Source: Opisthocomus hoazin
Taxonomy: Eukaryota; Chordata; Aves; Opisthocomiformes; Opisthocomidae
Direction: 5' to 3'
DNA: 64,000 nucleotides
Assembly: GCF_030867145.1 (NCBI RefSeq)
Contig: NC_134443.1
Span: forward strand, 3,782,001 to 3,846,000
The notes below the pieces were generated by a model. It was given only the letters and a program-made list of their open reading frames with translations, had not been told where the DNA came from and did not search any database. Positions 12,095-24,763 of this stretch are shown in pieces. The stretch's first letter is position 1. Every line of letters begins with the position of its first letter. A program made the translations under genes and the position numbers.

Positions 12095-15000
12095 AGAGCC
12101 AGCCCACAACGTCGGACGAGACTGTGGTGGCCGGTGGTACAGTGGTGCTCAAGTGCCAGGTGGAGGATCCCGATGACTCCTCACTACAGTGGTCCAACCC
12201 TGCCCAGCAGACCCTCTACTTCGGGGAGAAACGAGGTACATGTGCAGGAACTGGCTGTGGGAGAGGGTTGCCTTGGGGAGAGGAGCCAGCTCCAGGACGA
12301 GAGCGATGGTGAGGTAGAGGGAAAGTGGACCAGGGCTGGTGGTGCCCCAGAGGGTGATGTTCATTCCTGCTCCCCACCTACAGTAATGCCACCAGACAAA
12401 ATACGAGCAAGGGGCAGGATGTGGTGGTACTGAGCCTGTCACTCACTCTGCTGTCCATTTTCCCCTTAGCCCTACGAGATAACAGGATCCAGCTGGAGAG
12501 GTCTACCCCCAACGAGCTGACCATCAGCATCAGTGATGTAGTGTTGTCAGATGAGGGGGAATATACCTGCTCCATCTTCACCATGCCTGTGCGGACTGCG
12601 AAGGCCCTGGTCACTGTGCTGGGTAAGCCACTGGTGGCAGCCCCCCCGGCCTCCTCCCGATCTCCTGCCTGCTAGCAACTTACCTGCAAGATGCTGTCTC
12701 TACAGCCATTCATCTCTGCTACTCGTGTGTTCCTACCCATTAACTCATCCTTGCTGTGTTTATTGATGTGTCTGCATGTGCGGCTGTCTCTGGGTGGCAG
12801 CACACGCACACCTAATAGGCTGTTGTATTTCTTGCCTCCTCCTCTACCAGGAATCCCCCAGAAACCCCAAATCTTTGGCCATGAGCAGCCCATCGATGAG
12901 GAGAAGATAGCCCGGCTGACCTGCCGGTCCTCTGGCAGCAAGCCTGCCGCCCAGCTCCGGTGGAAGAAGGGGAATAAGGAGCTGAAGGGTGGGTGCCCGA
13001 ACAGTGGGGCTCTGCCCCAAGGAACTGGGTTGGCTGGGGAACGCCACGGTCTCAGGTGAGGCACCAGGGGTTGCAGATGTGCCTGGTGCTGGATGACACT
13101 GGCATCCTATGCTACTGCCAACAAAGGGATGGGGATAGGGTGTCCCCGGCTCAACATGCACGTCAGCCTCGTGCCTCTGCTGGAGTACTGTGTCCATCAA
13201 TTCTAATGGTTCGCTGTCCCCACAGATGAGGGCACTGAGGTGGTGGAGGACCCCAATGGAAAGACCTTCACCGTGAGCAGTCGGGTGGAGTTCCGCGTCA
13301 CCAAAGAAGACAACGAAGCCGAGGTGACCTGCACCGTGGACCACGAGTCTCTGCAGAATTCTGAGAGGTCAACCACGCAGAAGCTGCAGGTCCACTGTAC
13401 GTGGCGCATGGAGAATGACAGGACAGGGTCACATGGGGAAGGGTGCAGGGCTGTGGAGAGGTGGAAGAGATCACCGCGGTTCAGCAAACATCACACACGT
13501 GGCTTTCCATTTACACTTATGTACAGCCATCAGGTATGCAGGCTCACCAGCCTGCCTGCACAGCGCTCCTGTCACAAGCAGGGGCTCCGTGCGGTGACAC
13601 TTCCCCTCCACATGCACACCTGTAGTTTCCCCTGCCTGTCCCTTTCCCCTGTGTCCTGCCTATCCCTGTCTCCCTGGGACTTGCCTGTGCTATCTCCTGC
13701 TACCTGCCTGCACCATCTCCCATGTCCTGCATGTCCCCATTCCCCTTGTCTAGCGTGTGCCCTGTGATGACAGGGTGGGGGGCATGGAAGCTGCACTGTA
13801 CACCCCCAGAGTGCTGACACCCACCCTGGTGCACTCATGCTGCATCCCTGCACATGCAGAGCTGGGGCTGAGGCAGGGTGCAGGAGCAGGGTTTTGGGGT
13901 GCTGGCGGGCCCCTGCACAGCGTGGGGCAGGGACAGGCAGTCACCCAACTGTGCCTCTCCTCTGTTTTCAGACAAGCCAACAGCGAAGATCGAGCCGCAT
14001 CCCCAGTACCCACGGGAAGGCGAGAAGCTCCAGCTGCAGTGTGACGGACAGGGCAACCCCATGTAAGGCCCCCCCCTTGCCTTCCTCCTGCTCAGCCCTC
14101 CCAGACTCTGGCCAACTCGTCCTTCTGCTACCAGGCTCCCAAAACCACCGTGTAGCCCTCCCCAGAGCTCGGGCATGGCATCACAGGTAGTGCTCTGTGG
14201 GCTCAGGGCTGGGGGCCCTGGCCTTGCATCGACACCAGGTAGGGCCAGGCACTCCCCAGAGAACAGGTAAAGCACCTGCCCTCTCCCTGGAGCACCAGAT
14301 CGATCCTGGCTCATCTCTAAATGGGGCATTTCCCTCCTGCTTAAATGCTCCTACACCTTCATTGTCCCCTCCACTGCCCAGCTAGGGACTGCGCTCTCAT
14401 CCCAGCCCACCCAGGGTGCTGGGGGAGGGCAGTGGTACCTCACCACCATCCTGCTCCACAGCCCCCAGGAGTTCCTGTGGGAGAAGGAGGGCAGTGATGC
14501 ACCCCTGCAACTGAGCTCGGACAGCGTCCTCATCTTCCCCTTCCTCAACAAGAGTGACAGTGGCACCTACGTCTGCACGGCCACCAGCTCCATGGGCAGC
14601 GTTGTGGCCAAGTACAACCTTGATGTCAGCGGTAAGCAAGGCCACAAGGCACCCAGCATCACCTGGCTTCTCCCGGCAGCTGCTGGTTGGCACAGCTGCC
14701 TCCATCCTGGCTGTGTCTCCCTGTGAAGAGGCACACGGGTCCAGGGAGGGCTGTCGTGGGAGGGGGGCTTTGGCGCAGGGTGGGTGCGTGCATGAAGCTG
14801 GGTCCTGGCATGCTTGCTAGCAGAGCGCTGCTGCATCTCCACCTCCTCCGGCCACATCCAGCCCTGCCATCCTTCCCTGCACAGTGCAGAGATGCTGCCT
14901 GAGGCTGAGAAAGGCAGACAGCAGTTTGGGGAGGTCAGGTCAGGGACACAGCGTGGCCCAGGATGAGCTCGGTACGTGTTGCTTTGAGTGGGGAGAGGGT

Positions 15001-18000
15001 GCAGCTGGGGGAACTGCAGGGGCTGGAGGCAGGACTCTGCTGGAGTCTCTAGCACAGGAGGACAGGCCAGTGCTCCTGAGCCTGTCACGGGCAGGAAGCC
15101 TCTTCGTGTCGCCACCATGAGCCAAAGAGGATTTCCAGATGGCGCTGACCCCTCCAAACCACGAGGTGCCCTGGCAGCCCTGTCCCAAGCTTCTGGAGAT
15201 GGGTGCCATGGCTTGGCCTGAGCCGCTGGAGCTACAGGCTTGTATGGTGACCCATGTCCCCAGAGCATATCCCCACTCAACACCCATCCTTGCATGGGAA
15301 GGGGAGCACCCTCCATCTCCCACATGGTGCCGTCCCCTTGCTGCTTCCCCTTGTCCCGGCCGTGCTCTGCCACCATGTTCACTGTCGCCGTGCCCTGCTG
15401 TGTCCAAGCGCCGTGTTGCACGTGGAGCATGGGGCTGGGAGGACTTCTCCAGCCCATCCCCGGTGGTGGCGGTGCTGCCCCAGCTCCTGTGCTGGGCACC
15501 CAGCCCCTTGCCCGGCAGCTTTCCTGTGTTTGTAGGAGCCTGTTTCTCTGTGGTTTTGGCCTTGGATTTGAGGTTATCCTGCTGTTCTGCCAAATCTTTT
15601 GCCATCTGTCTCCTCTCTACCTGCCTTGGGCTTTCCGTCTCCCAGCACTCCTACGTGCTCCAGCTCTTCCCTTTCCCTCCCCTCCTGTTTTGGGTACTCG
15701 GGGCATCTTTCCCCTCCAACATGGCAGCGGGTAGAGGGAGCGCATGGCAGCAATGGCACCTCGGGCACCCTGTCCCCCTGAGTCACTCTGCCTGCCCAGG
15801 ATGAGGCCCTAAATGCCCAACCCTGTGCAATCATTCCCTTGTGTGTGCCCCATCCTGCTAGGTGTGGGGTCTGCACAGGGAGCTGGTTCCTGAGCTGGGC
15901 TGTGAGCACACAGCAGCACCCAGAGCCCTCCGTTCCCATCCAGGAGCACAGCAGTCCCAAGGATGCTCAGCACCCATCCAGGCTGCTGGACACCATCCAT
16001 GAGCACCAGCGTCCCTCACCTGCTTGGTGTCACAGCCCTCAGCAGAGGAGCTCCCCATCTAGGCTTGGGTTCCCCTTGACAAATCCGCCCTTTCTTTCCC
16101 CAGAGCCATGCGGGTCTCGGGCACCATCACTGGAGCAGCAGCCTTGGCCAGCTGAACCCTCTAGCCTGCCTGCTACAGTGGCCACCTTGCTCAACACCAA
16201 GGGAGAGTGGGGACGGAGCTATTCCTGAGGGTGTGTATGGGAACATGTAGGTGGCACCTCATGGTGGGTGATACTTTCCAGCCACTGCAGTGCTAGGGCT
16301 CCCAGGCAGGAGGGTCCCAGTGGGGTCCCCCACAGAGAGAGGGGTGATCAGGAGTGTGCTGGCAGGATAGGAGATGAGGGAAGATGTTCACAGCAGTGTG
16401 TCCTGGAGGACAGTGGCAGGAGAAGTGGGACTCATGGCCAAGAGTGGGGTCAAGGAAGGAGCCACTGAGAGGTCCCATCAGGCTGAGGGTAGCTGGGGTC
16501 CCCTCCAATGGACTCTGTCACGCCTCACTGCCACTCCCAGGGTTGATTCATGTCCCTGTGTTTTTGTTGTCCTCCCCAGATCTTTCCCAGCTCCCCATCC
16601 CACATGTTCACTCCACTCCAGCCCCTCCGCCAGGCCCTTCCCAGCCCATCTCTCATGCTTCCATGGCCACCGCTTCATCCTTCACTCCAGCTCCCATCCA
16701 AGGTACCGTAAGCTCCTTTTCTCTCTCTTTATGGACCCACTGCTACCCAGTACCGTGGGAGAAGCTCTGCAGGAGGATGGTGGCCCAGCCCTGGGCGAGG
16801 GACACCCTTGCCACATCCTAGGTGCCCAGCTAGGCTCCAGTCCCCGTGCAGCTGCTTGTTGGCATGTATAGACCCTGCAGCCACCATCTCCATGCTTTGG
16901 AGTGGCAGTGTGTGACAGAAATGAGCCAAGACCCCAGGGCCTGGGCTGCGTGATAGTCCTTCCAGCTCTTTCTGGCAGGCTGTAGCAGCAGCTGCCTGTG
17001 AGCTGTAACTTGTGCCTTGTGTCCATGTGAGATGTCATCCCTCCGTCCTGTTGCCTCCCCTGCTCTTTCCCACCCCATCCTGTCCGAGCACCTCCTCTGA
17101 ATGTTTCTGTGGCTCTTTCCCACCTGAGCTGATGGGGCACAACAGGAGTGGAGAGGAAGGAGGATTTGTCCCTGTGTACCAGGGCTAACACAGGATCCCA
17201 GCACAGACTGTTACAAGATGTGGCTGACATGGGACTGGCCTTGGGGTCCCACCTTCCTTGGCATGCCGTCACCTGCTGGGGTGCAGTGTGTGGTCATGCC
17301 AGCCTGCCTGTCACCTTCCTGTTAGCACAATGCAGGGGAAGAGAGAGCCAAGCCTGCCTCTACCACGTGTTCAGCTTCCCCTTTTGGGGAAAAATCCCAC
17401 CGTGAAGGATGGGGTGGTGGGATCATGGCTGTGCCTGAAGGCAGTGGTACCAGAGCATGTTGCTGGTGCTGCTCCCTGTGGCACATCGCAGGCCACCAGG
17501 CAGAGGGATGGGTTTGCCCATTGCAGCTCTTCTTGGCTGCCTTCTTGCCCAGGCAGGACTCCCAGCACAGCCGTCGCAGCTCCTCTAGGCTCACTCCCCG
17601 TAGGAGCCGGCACCAACGGTCATTGCTTTCCCCCCCCTTGCTTCCCCTGTTGCCTTTCCTTTTCTTGCTCCCGCCTCCACAGCTCTCATCTGCAGCAGGA
17701 TCAAGCTGATGGCACTGAGCTGAGCAGGATTGGACCCTCCAAGGTGCCTGCCTGCAGCCCTGAGTGGTCTGTGGGATGAGAAGCAGCCTCTGCCACACAG
17801 CAGGGTCCGCAACGTCTCCTTCTCTCTGTTTTCTCTCCCTTTGCTCTCTGGACAGATGCCAGCCCCGTGCCCTCAACCTCCAGCACGTACCATGCAGTGA
17901 TCGGTGGGGTGGTTGCCGTCATTGTCTTCCTCCTGCTCAGTCTTGTCATCGTGTTGGCACACTACCTGATCAGACACAAAGGTACGGGGCGGGGGAGCTG

Positions 18001-19197
18001 AATGAGGTGGGGCATGGAGCCAAGACCCCTGTGTCATGTCAGAGCAGGCGGTACAGGGCGTGCTCCCCCCTTGGTGGGTCTCTGGGAGCAGGGCTACGTC
18101 CCTGAAGCGAGTGGGCAGCATGGGGCACAGGTGAAGGGAGGTGACTCCCCGTCTTACAGACCTGCTGTGTGTCCAGAGAAATCCAGGGCAGCCAGTGGAA
18201 CCCTCTTGGGTTTGGGGGCTGCTGCCCATGCTTGTGCTGGCACCAACCCCAGTGTGGAGATGTCCCAGTAAGTCTTTGAAGCTGGGCAGCACCAGGCAGA
18301 GGCAGCTCCTACCCCATTTCTCCATCTCTCCTTCATGACTTGGTACCCACCACCCCAGGACTGCCTGTACAACTGCCCCTGACTGTGCCTGACCCTACCT
18401 CCTCACTCTCCCTCCTCTCCCCGCCATCTCTCAAGCCCTCCGCCTTCCTTCTTCCCCTCCACTGTTTCCATCTCCCCATCCCTGGACTTTTCATCCACCC
18501 AGCAGGTATGTGCATAAGACACGGGGAGACGGTCACATCCAGACATCGTCAAAACCCAGCAGAGGTGATGTGTGAGTAAGAGCCCCCCAATCCCTGCCCT
18601 CCGAGTCCAGCAGATATGCTGCCTTTGCCCCACGCCATGCCGGCTCCAGGGGTAGTCAGGAGCTGGAGCCTCCTTGCAGATGGCAGTTTTGCAGAGAAAC
18701 TCCAGCTTTCTGAAGAGGGAACAGGGTCAGGGACACAGGGAGGGGCAGATGATGGGGAGGGCAGGAGATGTACCTGAAATGCTGGCAAGGGCTGCTGCTT
18801 GCAAAGGGGGAGGCAGTTTCACCCTCTGGCTAGAGACAACTGTGAAAGGCTTGAGCAGCCCAGATGAGACTTGGTCTCTGAGCAGGGCTTGTCCTAGGGA
18901 ACGGGTGACTTTTCCATTTCAGGCCAAACCCAAAGGATTTTACTCTCTCCTCTGCTTTCCAGCCAGCCCTCAGACTCTGCCACCAGGGCCCCTCCAGGCA
19001 GCCCAGCCTCCCCCTGCTTGTGTGGGAGTGGGATGCCAGCAGGGTCCCTCTTGACATTGACCTGCTCTCCCCACCCAGGTACCTACCTGACCCATGAGGC
19101 CAAGGGGTCGGATGACGCCCCAGATGCCGACACAGCCATCATCAATGCAGAGGGCGGCCAAGCCAGTGGTGATGACAAGAAGGAATATTTCATCTAG
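12095..19197 (+). CDS. CADM3: Cell adhesion molecule 3 (nectin-like 1), all but first exon
   Basis: Immunoglobulin-superfamily adhesion protein of neurons, forming homophilic and heterophilic (nectin/CADM) contacts at axon and synapse membranes. Coding exons by splice signals and phase: 12095-12235, 12470-12622, 12851-12988, 13226-13396, 13972-14062, 14462-14631, 17856-17981, 19079-19197. They give 369 residues matching mammalian CADM3 from [15 protein letters not shown] to the end: V-type Ig (exons 1-2, [17 protein letters not shown]), two C2-type Ig domains (exons 3-6), a transmembrane helix in exon 7 ([20 protein letters not shown]), and a short tail with the protein 4.1-binding [10 protein letters not shown] segment and a C-terminal EYFI PDZ ligand. 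The first visible exon starts in phase 1 and lacks the signal peptide, so exon 1 lies upstream of the window or was not recognised. Human CADM3 is 398 residues, consistent with about 29 missing. Confidence 0.97.
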
Positions 19198-21611
19198 GGG
19201 CGTTGAAGAGGGTGAAAAATGGAGCCAACAGACCCTGATGGAAACAGAAACCAGACCACAAACCCCACTCAACCCAACAGATTTTCTCTCGTGCCCGGCA
19301 CGGGCAGATGAATGGATAGAGGGATGGCGGGACAGAGAGCAGAGAGCGACCAGCCTGAGACATGATGCTTCTTCTTGAACTTGTACAAAACGTTATTACT
19401 ACGAACAGTGAAAGCCCTGGCCCTGTTTGCTTGCTTGCACCTCCATCCTTGCGACCGGTGCTCACGCAAAACACAGACCAACCAGTGAGTGAGCGACTTT
19501 CCTTCTTCCTTTGGACCTTTGCTTTGGTTTCGTGGCTGCTCTTTGCTTTGGGCCCTTGGTTGGGATGTTGGGCTGGGGTCAATGTAGCTCTTTCCTTTGT
19601 TTCTCTCCATTTTCGTTTCTTTGACATCCAAGGATAAAATCAGCTCCAGACTCTGGCAGAAGCTTGGGGCAGCTGGGCGGCCCCTCTGTCATGAACGCTT
19701 GCCCCATTCCTCCAACCGAGAGCCGGGAGCCACGTTCCCATCGCTCCCCCCAGCCTCGGCTGCTGCATGATGGCCCCAGCCCCAGCTGGGATGGGGACCG
19801 TGGCTGGTGGGACAGGAGCAGGGTGCTGATGGGCAGCGTCTCTGCCTCCGAGGTTGTGGCACATGGCTGGGGTCAAGCAGGGAGGGACCCCAGGCCCCTG
19901 CCCTGATTTTATCCTTGGTGGTTCTTGTTGAACAGTGTCCATTCGGGAAGAGAGCTGTCCTCGTGCAGTAGATGTGTGAAGGGGGGGTGAGCTTCCAGGA
20001 TGGGAACTGCTGAGGCCCCCAGAGAGACTGGGAGCTGCCAGGCACTGTGGCTCCCCGGTCCCACCCCAGTGGGAGGGGGGAGGGCAGAGGTTTGGGGGCG
20101 AATCCAGAGAAAAGAGCCCCAACTTTGCAAATTCTCAGATTGAAAATGTCAATTTAAACCATCTATTGAGATGTTCAGTGCAGGGCAGGAGGCCACCTGC
20201 GCTGGGAGCACTGGGCAGAGCCAGTGGGCCTGCAGCCATTGCAACTCCCCTCTTCATTGGTCTGGCTCTGGGGCTCCCAGAGCCTCTGGAAAGGTAGTTT
20301 AGACCCTGAGGATGGCTTCAGCCAGAGCCAGCGCAGCTGGTGGCACCACGGGAGCCGAGCTGGAGACAACCTGCTCCACAGCACAAGCAGCCCAGAGCAG
20401 CCTGAGGCCTGGGATTCCTCTGGCCAAGGAGATGTGTAGAGTGGGGCTCCACCAGGGTCTGCTTCTTTGAGCTGTCTATGCCCCTTCCCTCCCCAGACCC
20501 TTCCAAGGGCAGGTGTGAGCTTGGGAAAGGCCGTTTCCTCTCAGCTCCAAGCACTGCAGCCAACAACGGCTGAAATGCCTGGATTTAGTGTCTTGGTAGT
20601 TCAGAGGTCTCTAAGGAGGGGTGGAGGGGGTGGAGAGGCTTGCCCTACCTCCTACCGTTTTCACAATCTTTTCTAAGACGAAAACCAGAAGCTTTCCAAA
20701 TCTTCCCAGTCTCTCCAGCATGTCCCCAGGGTCCGCTTTGCCCACCCCAGCCACAGTCCCACAGGATGGGGCTGCAGGGGACTGCGCACTCCAGCATCTG
20801 CAGGACACCCCACATCCCCTGGGGAGCCAGACCTCATCCCTCACCTTTGGGATGAGGTTTTCCAGCTTCCTAGGCTGCCAGCATCTCTTAGTCTAGGTAC
20901 AAGGGGTTTGCAGGAGCTGCTGTTCGGCTGGGCACCCCTTCGGTTTTGGGGTTGTCTGGAGGAGGAGAGCCCTTCAGGAAGGAGCAAAAGCCCTCGGTGG
21001 CTTGGGCAGCCTTACCTAGGAGATAGAGGAAGAGCTTGTGTCGTCCGCTGTGGGGTACCAGGTGTTCATGGGGCTGGTAGTATTTGTCCCATCCAGACCC
21101 TGCGACCACATGGCACGAGGATGATGCCTGCTGGGAAGCCAGCACGGAGCGAGCAGGGCTGGCAGGGGGCTGGGACCAAGCGGAAGAGGAAGAGGCATGG
21201 CTCGGTGGCAGGCACAGGATGGGAATGAGCAATGCATTTGTGGCACGTGCACAGATGCGACTGGGTTCGCTGTGGCTAAATCATTTGTCAGGAGCACGCA
21301 GGCAGCAGGGTGTCAGCACCTTGAGAGAGAGGTCTATAAAGCCTTCATCATACATGGTGAAGAAAACCTACAGTTTTCTCAATGTTGTTCCTCCCTTCCC
21401 ATCTCTTTGGAGGAGAATGTTGGCTTGTAGTCCCAACGATCGTTCTGAGCTCGTTTCAAGGGATGCAACAGTTGCTGGCAGAGATAACACTGCAGATGTT
21501 GATGCTGTTAACTGCTCCACTGCACACTGAGCATGTGTGAATATGCAACGTGATGCTTTGCTGAAGATCTTTAACATCCACTATGAAACAGACATAATTC
21601 CTTGAAATAAA
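19198..21611 (+). other. CADM3: Probable CADM3 3' UTR with polyadenylation signal
   Basis: No gene is seen after the CADM3 stop at 19197. The first good AATAAA lies at 21606-21611 and would give a 3' UTR of about 2.4 kb. A further AT-rich stretch near 23380-23480 (including ATAACCATAAATATAT) could be a later end. Which end is used is inferred, not shown. Confidence 0.45.
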
Positions 21612-24490
21612 AATGCAAGGACATGTTTTCAAGTATGATTTAATCTCAGTGTAAGTCTACATGCTGTAGATGGTTAGAAAGCCCTGACCCGGGGGTCTGG
21701 GAGGGAAGGGGGTTAACTGGTCCCTAGAGAAAGGGAGGTGGGAACTGAGGTTGAACAGGGAGGTCATTTGTGCCCCTTCGAGGCAGTGTAGGCATGGCCA
21801 TGGACAATTTCTGCCCAGGGCTGCTACTCCAGAGCTGCTTCAAGGGCTGGTGCCAGTGGTTGCTGCTTTGCCCTGGTGAGAGAAGTCAGGATTTGGCCTT
21901 TTTGAGGTGCTGCATGGTATGGGATGTGGCAGGATGCAGCATGGCCAGGCACAGGCAGGGCATCAGGGCAGGACTTGCTACCTGTGGCAGACTTCAGCAA
22001 AGGATGGGCCTCGTCCCACCCTGGGTGGCTGGCCCTGTTGTCCTGCTGTGGCCATGATGAGAGGCTCTGTCACAGCCCCAGGCATCACAGGTCCTGGGAG
22101 CATGAATATGAGACTATATCTGCAAGCAAGAGCCAAAGCGCTTTGGTAGATGCAAGGGAACAGCAGACCCACTGCCATGGGCGCGAGGGCAATGGAGACC
22201 CCGTGGTCACATGTGAGGAGTGACAGATACACCAGGTCACACGTGTGAAGAGGGAGATGCCATGGAATGAGTGCAAGGGGTGATGGGGCATATCACAGTG
22301 TGAGAGGGTGCAGTGATGGTGCACCCACTGTGCTGCCGGTGGAAGGTGTGGTGGGACACACCATGGTCATGAGCGTGACGGAGAAACCATTTTGTGAGTT
22401 TTGAGGCCCTGATCATGTCATGGGTGTGAAGTGTGGTGGGAAACAGAATTTTGGGAGCCTAGAGGCATGGTGAGGTACACCATGTGTTGAGTCTTTCAGG
22501 GTGATGAATGCACCATATCACAGGTGCAAAGAGGAACAGGTACACAGCCATGAGTGGGGGCACGGTGGGTGTCAGTCGTGAGCTGCACCACACCGTGAGT
22601 GTGTTAGAGTGATGGGGTACACCCTGTGTTGGGTCTGGGTCACATCCTGTTGTACCTGTGCTGTGGTACACCAGGTCAGGGCTGTCAAGGACGATGACAC
22701 CATGTCATGAGTACAAGAGGTGATGTGAGGCATGTGAAAGGGTGAGAAACTACACCTTGATGCTAGCATGGGGGTGACACCAGGCACTGTCAGCGGCACA
22801 GGGAGGTGGCAGGGTACGTGGTGTCCCTGATGTGGCTGATAGGGGATGCGCTGCGCTGCAGAGGGAAGAAGTAATGGGGCAGGCGGTGCTGCTGGGGTGG
22901 TGACGAGAGACGTGCTGTCACAGGGGAGAGGGGACACCTGCCTCCTTCTGCTGCTGGCACTCAGCAAAGCTGGGTGGTTTCACCACGTGGCTGGGAGAGC
23001 CCAGGGCACCAGCCACTTCCCTGCGTGTTGGTGGCCCCTTTGGGAGCGGGAGGTCCTTGTTGGCCACACAGGCAGGGGGACCTCCAGCCCCATCTCCACC
23101 CTGTGCCACTATGGTCACCTGTGCTGGGCCTGGTGCCTCTGAACCAGGACACAGTCAGGGACAGTGCTGGAGGAGCGAGGACAATTCAGGACCTCGTGGC
23201 CCTCCTTTGCAGCCAGGCCTGTTTGCTCCTGCTCACTGGCCCCGGCGAGGCTCCAGCTGCTTCCCAGCCGGCACTGAACTCTCAATAGACACGAAAGCCA
23301 TATTTGTAGGGAGCTCTGGAGACGCCGTGGGATGGCAGCAGGGCAGGGCAGAGGACCGTCTGTGTTGTTGTGCTGTGTTCTTGTATGTACATAAAAGGGA
23401 GACAACGAACGTCGATGTGACTTTATAACCTTTCTAATATCCTGTGCTAATCTTGGAAAATAACCATAAATATATCTGGATTACACACGTTACCTGCCTC
23501 TGCGTCTCTGCTTCCACCTGCATGTGCTGGATGCTGCCGCTGCGTGGGAGGTGTCGTGACCATGACCCCCCTGGGGCGAGGGGGAGCTGGGGTCACTGAG
23601 GCCAGGGGAGGGGGCAGACCTCAGCCTGGTGAGGGGATGTGGCTCGCTGGGGCAGAGCGTGGGACGGACACGGCCGAGTGCATCGCGCAGCCTGTGGAGG
23701 TATAGCTCAGCTCCCCCGACCACAGCCTCCATCAGCCACCTGTCCCCAGAGCCACTATGCAGACTCCCAACCCTTTCACCCACAGACCACCCCACCTACT
23801 CGCCCAGATCCCTGCCACAGACACCCAGCCCCTGACCCTTAGCTCCTCCCAAATTACCAGCCCCCCCCCCCCAGTTCAAACCTCCAGAGCAGTACCCCAG
23901 CCCCCTCACCCTCTGGGGATGCTCCCACCAGGCACAAGGGCCCCCAGGGCCACCAAGTGCCACCAGCCCCCACCAGTTCCCTGCTGAGCTGGGCTTGCTG
24001 CCTGCTGCAGCCCAGGGAGCCCATGATTCAGCCCCAGCACCGCAGGGTGACCCTGCAGGATCCGGCCTCCCGGTGGGGCATCCGAAGGAAGAGCTGCAGA
24101 TTTCCTTGCTGCCTGGGAGGTGGAAAGCATTGCGTGCCTGGGCTGCACTGCTGCAGGGTCCCCTCGGCAGTTGCCCCCATCCTGCACCTGCAAAGCCCAC
24201 CCTGCAGCCCAGAGCCAGGCTTGCACGTAGTCAGCACCGCTGGGATGAAACTCTGCACATGCCTGAGTCCAAGCCAGCAACAGGAGTGTTCACATGGCTG
24301 GGGTGCCTGTAAATACAATTCCTAATTAACTTCAGGTGTTCTGCCAAGAAGTGATTGTTTCCTGCTCGAGAAGTTGCGGGCTTTCACTGGTGGCTCACCG
24401 GCTTTACTGGCAGCGGTGGCCCGCCCGTTTCCTTCAGTCCCTGGCGAAGGGGATTGCCAGGCCAGGAGGGCTGCTATTAACGAGGCAGCT
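21612..24490. other. Intergenic CADM3-ACKR1; no gene seen
   Basis: No exon recognised. It contains the degenerate repeat at 22195-22760, an AT-rich block at 23380-23485 and a C12 run at about 23862-23873. A brief AT-rich stretch at 24310-24360 precedes the presumed ACKR1 promoter. Mammals carry no gene between CADM3 and ACKR1 either. Confidence 0.55.
22195..22760. repeat. Degenerate tandem repeat, units of roughly 30-60 bp
   Basis: The phrases GGTGATGGGG, ACACCATG, TCATGAGTGTGA and AGAGGTGATG recur in the same order with many substitutions and length changes (for example near 22280, 22360, 22470, 22590, 22600 and 22690). This is an old, decayed minisatellite on the + strand. I cannot fix the exact period or copy number by eye. 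No coding content is seen. Confidence 0.7.
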
Positions 24491-24497
24491 CTTATCT
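24491..24497 (-). promoter_or_regulatory. GATA-factor site upstream of ACKR1
   Basis: CTTATCT, the reverse complement of the strong GATA1 motif AGATAAG, followed by TGTTAGCG, 267 bases before the ACKR1 start codon. The human ACKR1 erythroid promoter depends on a CTTATCTTGG GATA box, the one destroyed in the Duffy-null allele. The bird motif shares CTTATCTTG. Whether it is the orthologous element is inference, and the spacing to the ATG is longer than in human. Confidence 0.55.
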
Positions 24498-24763
24498 TGT
24501 TAGCGCAGTCCTTCACCTCCCTTTCGAGAGGGAGGAGTGGAGCCTGAGGGAGGGGGAGTGGAGCAGGCACTGCAGGGCAACACAGCTCTTGGAGAGCGTG
24601 CATCGCTGTGTGTGGCACTCATCAGAGGGCACGCACCCCTGAGCACACCCTGCTGGCACCGCACCCTGCAGTGAGCCGGCACAGCTGAGTGCTGGCCAAC
24701 ACGCGCAGCACCCATTGGAGACCCCAAAGACAGAGGAGCAGGTGCTGTCCTGGGACAGACGTC

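Noticed and set aside
24312-24360. AT-rich stretch as an ACKR1 TATA promoter
   Set aside because: No TATA box at a sensible distance from a start site; only the GATA motif is distinctive.
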